Of a stretch of DNA of 7,488 bases, positions 1 to 6,453 are shown piece by piece; position 1 is the first letter of the stretch, and each line of letters begins with the position of its first letter. Source of the DNA: Rubrivivax sp. (GTDB taxonomy: Bacteria; Pseudomonadota; Gammaproteobacteria; Burkholderiales; Burkholderiaceae_C); the NCBI GenBank assembly GCA_030693565.1, contig JAUYAJ010000327.1:1-7488 (forward strand). Direction: 5' to 3'. Under the pieces are notes generated by a model, which saw only the letters and a list, made by a program, of their open reading frames with translations, made no database searches and was not told where the DNA came from. Both the position numbers and the translations under genes were made by a program.

Positions 1-1
1 G

Positions 2-1123
2 GCCCTGCCGCTGGCGGCGCCGCGGCCGATGGCCCAGATCCACGTCAGCGCCGATGGCGCGCTGCTGGCCCTGTCCAGCAGCGGCGAGCTGTGGCAGTTC
101 GGCAGCCCCTGGCGCCAGCTGGGCAGCGGCCTGGACCCGCAGACGCCGCTGGCCAGCGGCCATGGCCGCATCGTCGGCCGCAGCATCGATGGCGGCCTGT
201 GGCTGCTCGAAGGCGGCCGGCAGCAGCTCAGCAGCGGCCTGGAACTGGCGCCGCACGCCGGCCTGCTGGTGCTGGCACTGGGGGTGATCGCCGTCGCCGG
301 CCATGCCCGCCAGCATGTCGTGCGACTGGAGCCGGGCAGCGGCGGCCGCTGGGTCGAGACCGCGCGCAGCCGCGACGCCGTGCTGCCCGACGCCCGGCCG
401 TTGCAGTTCGACCCGCAGGGCCGGCAGTCCGACGACAACGGCCATGTCGCCGTGCTCGCCAGCCCTGACAGCGAACGCTACCGCCACGCTGTGCTGGGCG
501 ACGGGGTCGAGGCCACGTCGGTGCTCTACCTGGAGCGCCACAGCCTGAGCCTGCTGGCGCGGCTCGACCTGCCCGCCCCCCATGTGCTCGAAGACATCGC
601 CCCACGCCCCATCGCCTGGCGCGGCGGCCGCGCCCTGCTGACGATGCGCGCCGGCCCGCTTGGCGGCCAGCTCGCCGTCATCACCGCGACTGGCGAGCGG
701 CTGACGCTGGCGGCGCTGGGCGAACCCATCGGCACCCGCCACCGCTGGCTGTCGGCGACGACCGACGGCAGCCGCTTGCTGGCCGTGCACACACCGCACA
801 TCGGCGGCGTGCTGACACGCTACCGCGACGACGGCACGCGACTGCTGGGCGAGACCCTGGGCCGCGGCGTCAGCAACCATGTGCTGGGCCGGCGCGAGCT
901 CGACATCTCGGCCTGGATCGGCGCCTTGCTGGTGTTGCCAAGCCAGGACCGGCGCCAGCTTCAGGTGTGGTCGGCCGACGTCGTCGCCGGCGCCAGCGCT
1001 GCGCAGGCGTTGACCTTGCCCGCACCGGTGGCCGCGCTGCGCCGCTGGACGCGCGACGGCCAGGCGGGCGTGGCCGCGCTGCTGGACGACGGCAGCCTGG
1101 CCTGGGCGGCTGTGCCCGGCTGA
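2..1123 (+). CDS. Hypothetical beta-propeller-like protein, probably 5'-partial
   Basis: I do not recognise this gene as a named family. The reading frame is open to the left edge. The first ATG is at 29, but the codons before it read ALPLAAPRP, which could be the tail of a signal peptide or of a longer protein, so the true start may lie outside the window. From the ATG there are 364 residues. They show repeating short beta-strand units with an Asp-Gly or Ser-Gly turn followed by a hydrophobic or Trp strand: ADGALLALSSSGELWQF (about residues 8-24), IVGRSIDGGLWLL (48-60), TTDGSRLLAVHT (244-255), RQLQVWSADV (309-318) and LLDDGSLAWAAV (351-362). The similarity of the first and last units would suit a closed propeller, perhaps seven or eight blades; this is inference. 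There are no catalytic or metal-binding motifs and no internal membrane segment. It is convergent with the LysR gene and has no evident link to the catabolic operon. Confidence 0.7.
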   Translation, partial: ALPLAAPRPMAQIHVSADGALLALSSSGELWQFGSPWRQLGSGLDPQTPLASGHGRIVGRSIDGGLWLLEGGRQQLSSGLELAPHAGLLVLALGVIAVAGHARQHVVRLEPGSGGRWVETARSRDAVLPDARPLQFDPQGRQSDDNGHVAVLASPDSERYRHAVLGDGVEATSVLYLERHSLSLLARLDLPAPHVLEDIAPRPIAWRGGRALLTMRAGPLGGQLAVITATGERLTLAALGEPIGTRHRWLSATTDGSRLLAVHTPHIGGVLTRYRDDGTRLLGETLGRGVSNHVLGRRELDISAWIGALLVLPSQDRRQLQVWSADVVAGASAAQALTLPAPVAALRRWTRDGQAGVAALLDDGSLAWAAVPG

Positions 1124-1245
1124 CGCGTGTCTGACGCGCGGCCGCGCTATGTAAGGATCGCCAACGCTGCGCCGTCCAACCCTCAGGGGCATGAAGGCAA
1201 CTGCAGTCGGGCACCCTGACCCACACAACCGCTGGGCCGGATCGG
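1124..1245. other. Convergent intergenic spacer without a clear terminator
   Basis: The 122 bases lie between the stop codons of the propeller-like gene (+) and the LysR gene (-). They include a 12-base perfect palindrome at 1136-1147 (GCGCGGCCGCGC), a TGACGCG direct repeat (1121-1127 and 1132-1138), and a weak four-base-pair stem GCCG/CGGC at 1236-1246. None is followed by a T-tract on either strand, so I do not call an intrinsic terminator. No ORF or RNA gene is visible. Confidence 0.6.
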
Positions 1246-2178
1246 CTAAGGGTTCGGCTGGGTCGCCTTCCACCCGCGCGCCACCTGGTGCAGGCAATCA
1301 AACAGCCGCTGCGCCGGCGCCGCCAGCGGCTGCTCGCGCAGCGTCGTGATGCCGACCAGGCGCTCCCACGACGAGCGCACACCTTTGAGCGGGTGCAGCA
1401 GGTTGGCGCGCTCTTCCCAGAACACCATCTCCTGCGGCACGAAGCTCAGGTAGTCGCCGTGCAACACCAGCGCCTTCATCAGCACCGCCGAGCTGGTCTC
1501 GACCTGGGCCTCGACCGGTTTCAGACCGGCCTGGGCGAAGAGCTCATCGAGCGCCTTGCGCTCAAGCTCCCAGCGCCGCGCCAGCACCCAGGGGTAGGCG
1601 GCCAGGTCCTTGGCCGTCACTGTGCGCCGGGCCGCCAGCGGGTGGCCGTTGCGCGCCACGATGACGGCGCTGTCGCTGTAGAGCGCGTGGTGCGCCAGCT
1701 CCGGGTGGGCGGCGCTGCGCGGAATCGACGACAGCGCAAAGTCGACCTCACCGCGGCGCACCATCGGCATCAGCGCCTCATTGAGCCCGTAGTCGACCGA
1801 CACCCGCAGTTGCGGATCGGACTGGTGCAGCCGCTGCAGCGCCGCCGGCAGCAGCCGCGTCGCCTCCGACGGCCCGCAGCCGATGCGCAGGCTGATCGTC
1901 TCGCTGCCCTTGAGCCGCGCCAGCGCCGTCCAGGCCTGGGCCAGTTCGGCGTCGACCTGGCGCGCGCTGGCCACCAGCAAGTCGGCATAGGCGGTGGCCT
2001 TGACGCCCAGGCGGTGGCGCTCGAGCAACGCCACGCCCAGATCGGCTTCGAGCGACTTGATGCTGGCGCTGAGCGCCGGCTGCGACAGCCCGAGCTGGCG
2101 CGCCGCGCCGGTCAGGCTGCCTTCGGCGAGCACGGCCTGGAGGTGGCGAAGGCGACGCAGATCGAGCGGATTGGTCAT
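1246..2178 (-). CDS. LysR-type transcriptional regulator
   Basis: A 310-residue protein, the usual length for the LysR family. Residues 5-64 form the N-terminal winged helix-turn-helix: the LRRLRHLQAVLAEGSLTGAA stretch, then RQLGLSQPALSASIKSLEADLGVALLER, which holds the characteristic SQPALS recognition-helix segment. The usual 'LTxAG' after the wing reads ATAYA here, a mild deviation. From about residue 93 to the end is the periplasmic-binding-protein-like effector domain (ISLRIGCGPSEATRLLPAAL, then GEVDFALSS near 143-151). Members bind DNA as tetramers and respond to a small-molecule inducer. It is transcribed divergently from the oxygenase operon, the classic arrangement for regulator and target, so it probably controls that operon and itself; this is inference. 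The start at 2178 is well constrained, because an in-frame TAA lies four codons upstream (2190-2188). No good Shine-Dalgarno sequence precedes it. Confidence 0.93.
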   Translation of the reverse strand: MTNPLDLRRLRHLQAVLAEGSLTGAARQLGLSQPALSASIKSLEADLGVALLERHRLGVKATAYADLLVASARQVDAELAQAWTALARLKGSETISLRIGCGPSEATRLLPAALQRLHQSDPQLRVSVDYGLNEALMPMVRRGEVDFALSSIPRSAAHPELAHHALYSDSAVIVARNGHPLAARRTVTAKDLAAYPWVLARRWELERKALDELFAQAGLKPVEAQVETSSAVLMKALVLHGDYLSFVPQEMVFWEERANLLHPLKGVRSSWERLVGITTLREQPLAAPAQRLFDCLHQVARGWKATQPNP

Positions 2179-2193
2179 CAGCCAAGTTTATGG

Positions 2194-2206
2194 GAACCGA
2201 TGGTTC
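2194..2206. promoter_or_regulatory. Candidate operator palindrome GAACC-GAT-GGTTC
   Basis: A perfect inverted repeat with five-base arms and a three-base centre lies 15 bases upstream of the regulator start codon and about 90 bases before the oxygenase start. It is overlapped by a wider inverted repeat, ATCAGCC (2177-2183) and GGCTGAT (2207-2213), whose left arm reaches the regulator start codon. LysR-family sites are dyads of about this size, usually written T-N11-A. This one has G and C at those outer positions, so it does not fit that pattern exactly. Its place suits autorepression plus activation of the operon. Function is inferred from symmetry and position only. Confidence 0.4.
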
Positions 2207-2286
2207 GGCTGATACCAGAAGGCGGACGAGCGGACTAGACTTTGGTCAAGCGGGCGCTGCGGCGGCCGCACCGACACAGCAGCTGC

Positions 2287-2290
2287 GAGG
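2287..2290 (+). promoter_or_regulatory. Ribosome binding site of the oxygenase alpha gene
   Basis: GAGG ends seven bases before the ATG at 2298. This decides the start: an in-frame ATG at 2190 would add 36 residues, but it lies inside the regulatory palindrome region and the added residues look non-homologous, so 2298 is preferred. Confidence 0.65.
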
Positions 2291-2297
2291 CCCGCCG

Positions 2298-3590
2298 ATG
2301 AATCTGAACGACTTGGTCGAACCCGACCGCGTACACAAGACCGTCTACACCGATCAGCAGATCTTCGACCAGGAGATGGAGAAGATCTGGGAGCGCACCT
2401 GGGTCTACTGCGGCCACACCTCGCAGGTGCCCAATGCGGGCGACTACGCGGCGGTGACCATCGGCCGCCAGCCGATGATCCTGGTGCGCCAGGCCGGCGG
2501 GGGCGTGCAGGTGCTCTACAACCGCTGCCCGCACCGCGGCGTGCAGCTGGTGGGCAACCTCAAGGGCAACACCGGCAGCGCCTTCGTCTGCTCGTACCAC
2601 GCCTGGAGCTTCCACCTCGACGGCCAGGTGCGCGCGATCCCGCTGGCCCAGGGCTACGAAGGCACGCGCATGACGCGCGACAACCCCGACTGCGCGATGA
2701 AACGCGCCGCCCGCGTCGACCAGTACCGCGGCTTCGTCTTCGCCAGCCTGGCTGCTGACGGCCCGTCGCTGGGCGAGTTCCTCGGCGAAGCCAAGGTTGC
2801 GTTCGACGACATGTGCGACCGCTCGCCGGTGGGCGAGGTCGAGGTGGTGCCGATCTGCCACCGCGTCGTCCAGCATTCGAACTGGAAGTTCTTCATGGAG
2901 AACCAGCTCGACGCCCTGCACCCGTCGGTGACCCACCAGTCGACCGGCATCGCCGCCGGCCGGGTCGAGAAACGGCTCAAGGCCGAGCAGGGTTCAGCGC
3001 CGCTGTACTACCACTACCTGTCGACCTTCGCCTCCAGCTTCGAGCAGTGGGACGCCGTGCAGACCATCAACTACCCGCAGGGCCACGGCATCCTCAAGGC
3101 CTACATGGGGCTGCGGCCGCAGGACCCGGACACGCTGGAGCACGAAGGCCTGCTCAAGCAGGCGTATGGCGAGGCCAAGGCCGAGGAATACCTGTCGCGC
3201 AGCATCCACCATGTGCTGGTCTACCCCTACCTGTCGGTGCAGTCGCCGCTGCAGCAGCTGCGCTGCCTGCGGCCGATCGGTCCCGACAAGACGATGTCGG
3301 AGATCTGGCACTTCAGGCTCAAGGGCGCGCCCGAGGCGATCTACCGGCGCAGCCTGTGGTACTACAACCTCGTCAACTCGCCAGCGACGATGATCAACGC
3401 CGACGACCTGGAAAACTGGACCAAGGGCCAGTGGGGCCTGATGTCCAAGGGCGGCGACTGGGTCAGCTTCCACCGCCACATGGGCGACGACCGGGTCGAG
3501 AACGGCGTCACCTATTCCAACCACGGCACCTCCGAGGCCGTGATGCGCAATCAGTTTCGCGCCTGGTCTGCCTACATGCAGGCCGAGTGA
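2298..3590 (+). CDS. Aromatic ring-hydroxylating (Rieske non-heme iron) oxygenase, large alpha subunit
   Basis: A 430-residue cytoplasmic protein of typical length for the catalytic subunit of ring-hydroxylating oxygenases, which add oxygen to an aromatic ring using electrons passed from a reductase. The N-terminal Rieske [2Fe-2S] domain (about 35-150) has Cys77-x-His79 (in RCPHRG) and Cys98-x2-His101 (in CSYHAW). The catalytic domain has the mononuclear iron motif Glu201-x3-Asp205-x2-His208-x4-His213. Asp205 is the presumed bridge between the two metal centres and the two His are iron ligands. The third ligand is probably one of Asp369/Asp370 in NADDLENW. All key residues are present, so it should be active. 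It is followed after 14 bases by its beta subunit, so an alpha3-beta3 complex is expected. Family features fit the two-subunit class that includes benzoate, toluate and anthranilate dioxygenases, but the substrate cannot be read from the sequence. No reductase gene is in the window. Expression is probably controlled by the divergent LysR protein. Confidence 0.93.
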   Translation: MNLNDLVEPDRVHKTVYTDQQIFDQEMEKIWERTWVYCGHTSQVPNAGDYAAVTIGRQPMILVRQAGGGVQVLYNRCPHRGVQLVGNLKGNTGSAFVCSYHAWSFHLDGQVRAIPLAQGYEGTRMTRDNPDCAMKRAARVDQYRGFVFASLAADGPSLGEFLGEAKVAFDDMCDRSPVGEVEVVPICHRVVQHSNWKFFMENQLDALHPSVTHQSTGIAAGRVEKRLKAEQGSAPLYYHYLSTFASSFEQWDAVQTINYPQGHGILKAYMGLRPQDPDTLEHEGLLKQAYGEAKAEEYLSRSIHHVLVYPYLSVQSPLQQLRCLRPIGPDKTMSEIWHFRLKGAPEAIYRRSLWYYNLVNSPATMINADDLENWTKGQWGLMSKGGDWVSFHRHMGDDRVENGVTYSNHGTSEAVMRNQFRAWSAYMQAE

Positions 3591-3594
3591 CGCC

Positions 3595-3598
3595 GGAG
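3595..3598 (+). promoter_or_regulatory. Ribosome binding site of the oxygenase beta gene
   Basis: GGAG ends six bases before the ATG at 3605, within the 14-base gap after the alpha stop codon. It supports the long form of the beta subunit over an internal GTG start at 3794, which has no recognisable Shine-Dalgarno sequence before it. Confidence 0.65.
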
Positions 3599-3604
3599 CC
3601 CCCG

Positions 3605-4282
3605 ATGAGCCAAGACAAAGACCGCAGCCTCCCCAGCGCCGGGCCCGACTTCGAACACCTGCTCGCGCAGGCGGTGGTGATCGAAGCGGGCAGCGGCGAC
3701 GAACGCACCGGCGCCCAGGTGATTGCCCCTGACCATTCGCCGCGCACGCCGGTGGCCGAAAGCAGCGCGCCAAGCCTGCGCGCCGGCCTGCGTGTGGGGG
3801 GCAGCGCCGACCTGCAGCGCGAGGTCGAACAGCTGCTCTACCTGCAGGCCGAACTGCTGGACGCCAAGCAGTGGCAAGCATGGATCGATCTGTTCGATCC
3901 TCAGGGTGTTTACTGGATGCCGGTGCAGCGCGAGCAGACAGAATGGGAAGGCTCGCCCTCCATCTTTGCCGAAGACAAGCTGATGATGGAGATCCGCAAG
4001 AACCGCGTCACCCATCCCAACGCCTGGTCGCAGGCGCCGATGTGGGAGACCAACCATCTGGTCAGCCATGTGGCCATTGAATCGGCCGGCGACAACGCCA
4101 TCCAGGTGCGCTCGCGTTTCCACATGATGGAGCTGCGACGCGACACCGTGCGCCACTTCGGCGGCAGCTACCGGCACACGCTGGTGCGCGACGCCGGCGG
4201 GGCGCTGCGCATCCGGCTCCAGCGCGTTGACTTGTTCAACGGCCAGGCGCCCTACGACTACGTGCTGCAGATCTGGGTCTGA
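3605..4282 (+). CDS. Aromatic ring-hydroxylating oxygenase, small beta subunit with N-terminal extension
   Basis: A 225-residue protein. Residues from about 68 to 225 match the ring-hydroxylating beta-subunit family (NTF2/SnoaL-like fold): LQREVEQLLYLQAELLD, then the WQAWIDLFDPQGVYWMPVQR segment, FAEDKLMMEIRKNRVTH (121-137), VSHVAIES, RSRFHMMELRRD, and a C-terminal strand RIRLQRVDLFNGQAPYDYVL ending in QIWV. The beta subunit has no metal centre and is thought mainly to hold the alpha3-beta3 hexamer together. The first 66 or so residues are an added, polar, Ala/Ser/Pro/Glu-rich stretch with no signal peptide or recognisable domain, making the protein longer than the usual 160-190 residues. A shorter 162-residue form from GTG 3794 would have a standard length, but the good ribosome site and short spacing after alpha favour 3605. 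It is co-transcribed with alpha, and the transporter genes follow after 37 bases. Confidence 0.9.
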   Translation: MSQDKDRSLPSAGPDFEHLLAQAVVIEAGSGDERTGAQVIAPDHSPRTPVAESSAPSLRAGLRVGGSADLQREVEQLLYLQAELLDAKQWQAWIDLFDPQGVYWMPVQREQTEWEGSPSIFAEDKLMMEIRKNRVTHPNAWSQAPMWETNHLVSHVAIESAGDNAIQVRSRFHMMELRRDTVRHFGGSYRHTLVRDAGGALRIRLQRVDLFNGQAPYDYVLQIWV

Positions 4283-4305
4283 GCGCACGGCCCCCAACCC
4301 CACTC

Positions 4306-4311
4306 GAAAGG
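4306..4311 (+). promoter_or_regulatory. Ribosome binding site of the substrate-binding protein gene
   Basis: GAAAGG ends eight bases before the ATG at 4320. It fixes the start directly before the signal peptide; the in-frame ATG at 4227 lies inside the beta-subunit gene and would put 31 unrelated residues ahead of it. Confidence 0.65.
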
Positions 4312-4319
4312 TCAGTTCC

Positions 4320-5516
4320 ATGTCCAAGCCGAACCGCTTCACGCTCTGCGCCGCTGCCCTGGCCGTCGCCGGCCTGTCACTCGCCGCCAGTGCGGCGCTG
4401 GCCGCGGACAAGATCCGGATCGGCTTCGTCAGCACGCTGTCGGGGCCGTCGTCGGCGCTGGGCATCGACATCCGCGACGGCTTCCTGCTCGCCGTCAAGC
4501 TCGGCGGCGGCAAGCTCGGCGGCCTGCCGGCCGAGGTGCTCGTCAGCGACGACCAGTTCAAGCCCGACGTGGCCAAGCAGCTGTTCGAAAAGAACATCAA
4601 GCGCGACAAGGTCGACTTCATGACCGGCGTGGTGTTCTCCAACATCATGCTGGCGGCGCTGCCCGAGGCGCTGGAGAACGACGTCTTCTACATCAGCCCG
4701 AACGCCGCGCCGTCGTCGTTGGCCGGCAAGGACTGCCACCCGCGTTTCTTCGCCGTCTCGTGGCCGAACGACGCCTATCACGAGGCCGCCGGCCAGTTCG
4801 CCAACCAGCGCGACCTCAAGTCGGTCTACCTGGTGGCGCCGAACTACCAGGCCGGCAAGGATTCGCTGGCCGGCTTCAAGCGCATGTTCAAGGGCCAGGT
4901 GGTGGGCGAGAACTACACCAAGCTCGGCCAGCTCGACTACGCCGCCGAACTGGCCGAGATCCGCGCCGCCAAGCCGCAAGCGGTGTACATCTTCCTGCCC
5001 GGCGGCATGGGCATCAACTTCATCAAGCAGTACGTGGGCGCCGGTCTTGGCAAAGACACCACGCTGCTGCTGCCCGGCTTCAGCGCCGACCAGGACGTCA
5101 TCAACCCGGTCGGCCCGTCGATGGCCGGGCTGTTCAACACCGCCCACTGGTCGCCCGACTTCGCCAATGCAGCGAACCAGAAGTTCATGGCCGAATTCCA
5201 GAAGGAATACAAGCGCGTGCCGACGCTGTACGCGTCGCAGGGCTACGACGCCGCCCACCTGATCAGCGCCGCCGTGCGCGACGTCAAAGGCAAGGTCGAA
5301 GACCGCGCCGCCGTGCGCAAGGCGCTGGAAGCGGCGCGCTTCGACTCGGTGCGCGGCGCCTTCAAGTTCAACACCAACCACTATCCGATCCAGGACTACT
5401 ACGTGCGCACCGTCGGCGCCGACGGCAAAGGCGGGCTGATCAACAAGTCCTTCAACGAACCCATCCTGCGCGCCCGTGGCGATGCCTACGTGCAGGACTG
5501 CAAGATGAAGCCTTGA
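4320..5516 (+). CDS. Periplasmic substrate-binding protein of a Liv/HAAT-type ABC importer
   Basis: A 398-residue secreted protein of the type I periplasmic-binding fold (Peripla_BP_6, branched-chain amino acid/aromatic acid group). A Sec signal peptide is clear: basic start MSKPNR, hydrophobic core to about residue 26, and a likely cut after ALA at 28-29, giving a mature start near ADKIRIGFVS. The lipobox Cys is absent, so it should be soluble in the periplasm. The first strand and loop KIRIGFVSTLSGPSSALG (31-48), then SPNAAPSSLAGKDCHPRFF (126-144), NDAYHEAA and SQGYDAAHLISAA (306-318) are family landmarks. Cys139 and Cys394 are the only mature cysteines and could form a disulfide. It would capture the ligand for the two permeases encoded next. 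Its place directly after the oxygenase suggests an aromatic acid rather than leucine or valine as ligand, which is inference. The gap from beta is 37 bases with no sign of a separate promoter or terminator. Confidence 0.92.
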   Translation: MSKPNRFTLCAAALAVAGLSLAASAALAADKIRIGFVSTLSGPSSALGIDIRDGFLLAVKLGGGKLGGLPAEVLVSDDQFKPDVAKQLFEKNIKRDKVDFMTGVVFSNIMLAALPEALENDVFYISPNAAPSSLAGKDCHPRFFAVSWPNDAYHEAAGQFANQRDLKSVYLVAPNYQAGKDSLAGFKRMFKGQVVGENYTKLGQLDYAAELAEIRAAKPQAVYIFLPGGMGINFIKQYVGAGLGKDTTLLLPGFSADQDVINPVGPSMAGLFNTAHWSPDFANAANQKFMAEFQKEYKRVPTLYASQGYDAAHLISAAVRDVKGKVEDRAAVRKALEAARFDSVRGAFKFNTNHYPIQDYYVRTVGADGKGGLINKSFNEPILRARGDAYVQDCKMKP

Positions 5517-5535
5517 CGCCAGGCGCTGCTGCCGC

Positions 5536-6453
5536 ATGACGGGCATTCTGGTCATTGAGCAGTTGCTCAATGGCCTGCAGTTCGGCTTGATGCTGTTCCT
5601 TCTCGCCGCCGGGTTGACCCTGGTGTTCGGCGTCATGGACATGATCAACCTCGCCCATGGCTCGCTGTACATGGTGGGCGCGTTCCTGGCCGCCTGGCTG
5701 GTCGGCCTGACGGGCTCCTTCGTCGTCGGCGTCAGCGCCGCGGTGCTGCTGACCGCCGCCTTCGGCATGGTGCTCGAAGCCGGCCTGCTGCGCACGCTGT
5801 ATGCACGCGACCACTTGTCGCAAGTGCTGGCCACCTATGCGCTGATCCTGATCCTCAACGACGGCGTCAAGATGATCTTCGGCAACGACTTGCCGCTGTC
5901 GGCGCCGCAGGCGCTGACAGGCTCGGTCGAACTGCTCGAAGGGCTGCACTACCCAGCCTACCGGCTGCTGATCCTGGGCGTGGGCCTGCTGCTGGCCTTG
6001 CTGCTCTACCTGCTGGTGCAAAAGACGCGGCTGGGCGCGCTGGTGCGCGCCGGCGCCGCCAACCGCGAGATGAGTCAGGCCATGGGGGTCGACATCCAGC
6101 GCCTGTTCACGCTGGTGTTCGGCATCGGCGCGGCGCTGTGCGCGGTGGCCGGCGCGCTGCTCGGGCCGCTGCTGGCGGTGCAGGTCGGCATGGGCGAGAA
6201 CATCCTCATCCTGGCCTTCGTCGTCGTCGTCATCGGCGGCATCGGCTCGGTGCGCGGCGCCCTGATCGGCGCCATCCTGGTCGGCACCATCGACACCCTG
6301 GGGCGCAGCCTGCTGCAGCACGCCTTCCGCGAATTCCTGCCGCCGCAATGGGCCAGCGCCGCCGGCCCGGCGGTGGCGTCGGTGGCGGTCTATCTGTTCA
6401 TGGCCCTCGTGCTGGCGCTCAAGCCGCAAGGCCTGTTCCCGGTGCGCAGCTGA
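5536..6453 (+). CDS. livH: Liv-type ABC transporter inner-membrane permease (LivH family)
   Basis: A 305-residue hydrophobic protein, normal length for LivH, with about eight membrane segments. Landmarks: GLTLVFGVMDMINLAHGSLY (26-45), the family signature near the N-terminus; a cytoplasmic loop RAGAANREMSQAMGVDIQRL (171-190) that should contact the ATPase; VVIGGIGSVRGALIGAILVG (231-250); and a C-terminal KPQGLFP (296-302). It pairs with the LivM-type permease encoded next to form the membrane channel of the importer. The start at 5536 lies 19 bases after the binding-protein stop. The ribosome site is weak (AGG at 5521-5523), so translation may depend on coupling with the gene before it. The start is chosen because the LivH signature begins at the expected distance. 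The symbol refers to the family; the cargo is probably aromatic rather than branched-chain amino acids, given the operon. Confidence 0.92.
   Translation: MTGILVIEQLLNGLQFGLMLFLLAAGLTLVFGVMDMINLAHGSLYMVGAFLAAWLVGLTGSFVVGVSAAVLLTAAFGMVLEAGLLRTLYARDHLSQVLATYALILILNDGVKMIFGNDLPLSAPQALTGSVELLEGLHYPAYRLLILGVGLLLALLLYLLVQKTRLGALVRAGAANREMSQAMGVDIQRLFTLVFGIGAALCAVAGALLGPLLAVQVGMGENILILAFVVVVIGGIGSVRGALIGAILVGTIDTLGRSLLQHAFREFLPPQWASAAGPAVASVAVYLFMALVLALKPQGLFPVRS

Larger units (their letters stand above)
2179..2297. promoter_or_regulatory. Divergent regulatory region between lysR and the oxygenase operon
   Basis: This 119-base region must hold the promoters of both the minus-strand regulator and the plus-strand operon. 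Its left half is the least GC-rich stretch around and contains the palindrome annotated separately. A possible -10 for the operon is TAGACT at 2236-2241, matching four of six consensus bases, but no good -35 lies at normal spacing, as is common for activator-dependent LysR targets. On the minus strand CATAAA (2192-2187) resembles a -10 element. A second 13-base palindrome, TGCGGC-G-GCCGCA (2258-2270), lies in the presumed leader. Promoter positions are guesses; the regulatory role follows from the divergent layout. Confidence 0.6.

Noticed and set aside
1136..1147. GCGCGGCCGCGC palindrome as an intrinsic terminator
   Set aside because: It has no loop and no T-tract after it on either strand. 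Such palindromes arise often by chance in DNA this rich in GC.
1288..2238. Open frame of 316 codons on the plus strand opposite lysR
   Set aside because: Arg/Gln/His-rich shadow with no recognisable motif; the minus strand has an unmistakable LysR protein with the expected length.
2258..2270. TGCGGC-G-GCCGCA palindrome in the operon leader as a hairpin or second operator
   Set aside because: The one-base centre cannot form a hairpin loop and the site lies downstream of the likely promoter; low-complexity GC sequence explains it.
2190..2297. Longer alpha subunit starting at ATG 2190
   Set aside because: The extra 36 residues do not look like a Rieske oxygenase N-terminus and would place the start inside the operator-like palindrome. 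ATG 2298 has a GAGG ribosome site and gives the usual length.
3572..4648. Open frame of 358 codons on the minus strand across the beta subunit and binding-protein start
   Set aside because: It crosses two well-supported plus-strand genes and their ribosome sites, and shows no family motif.
4377..5834. Long open frame (485 codons) on the minus strand opposite the binding protein and livH
   Set aside because: Its product is rich in H, V, R, A and G without any domain, typical of the antisense shadow of a GC-rich gene. The plus strand encodes clear family members over the same bases.
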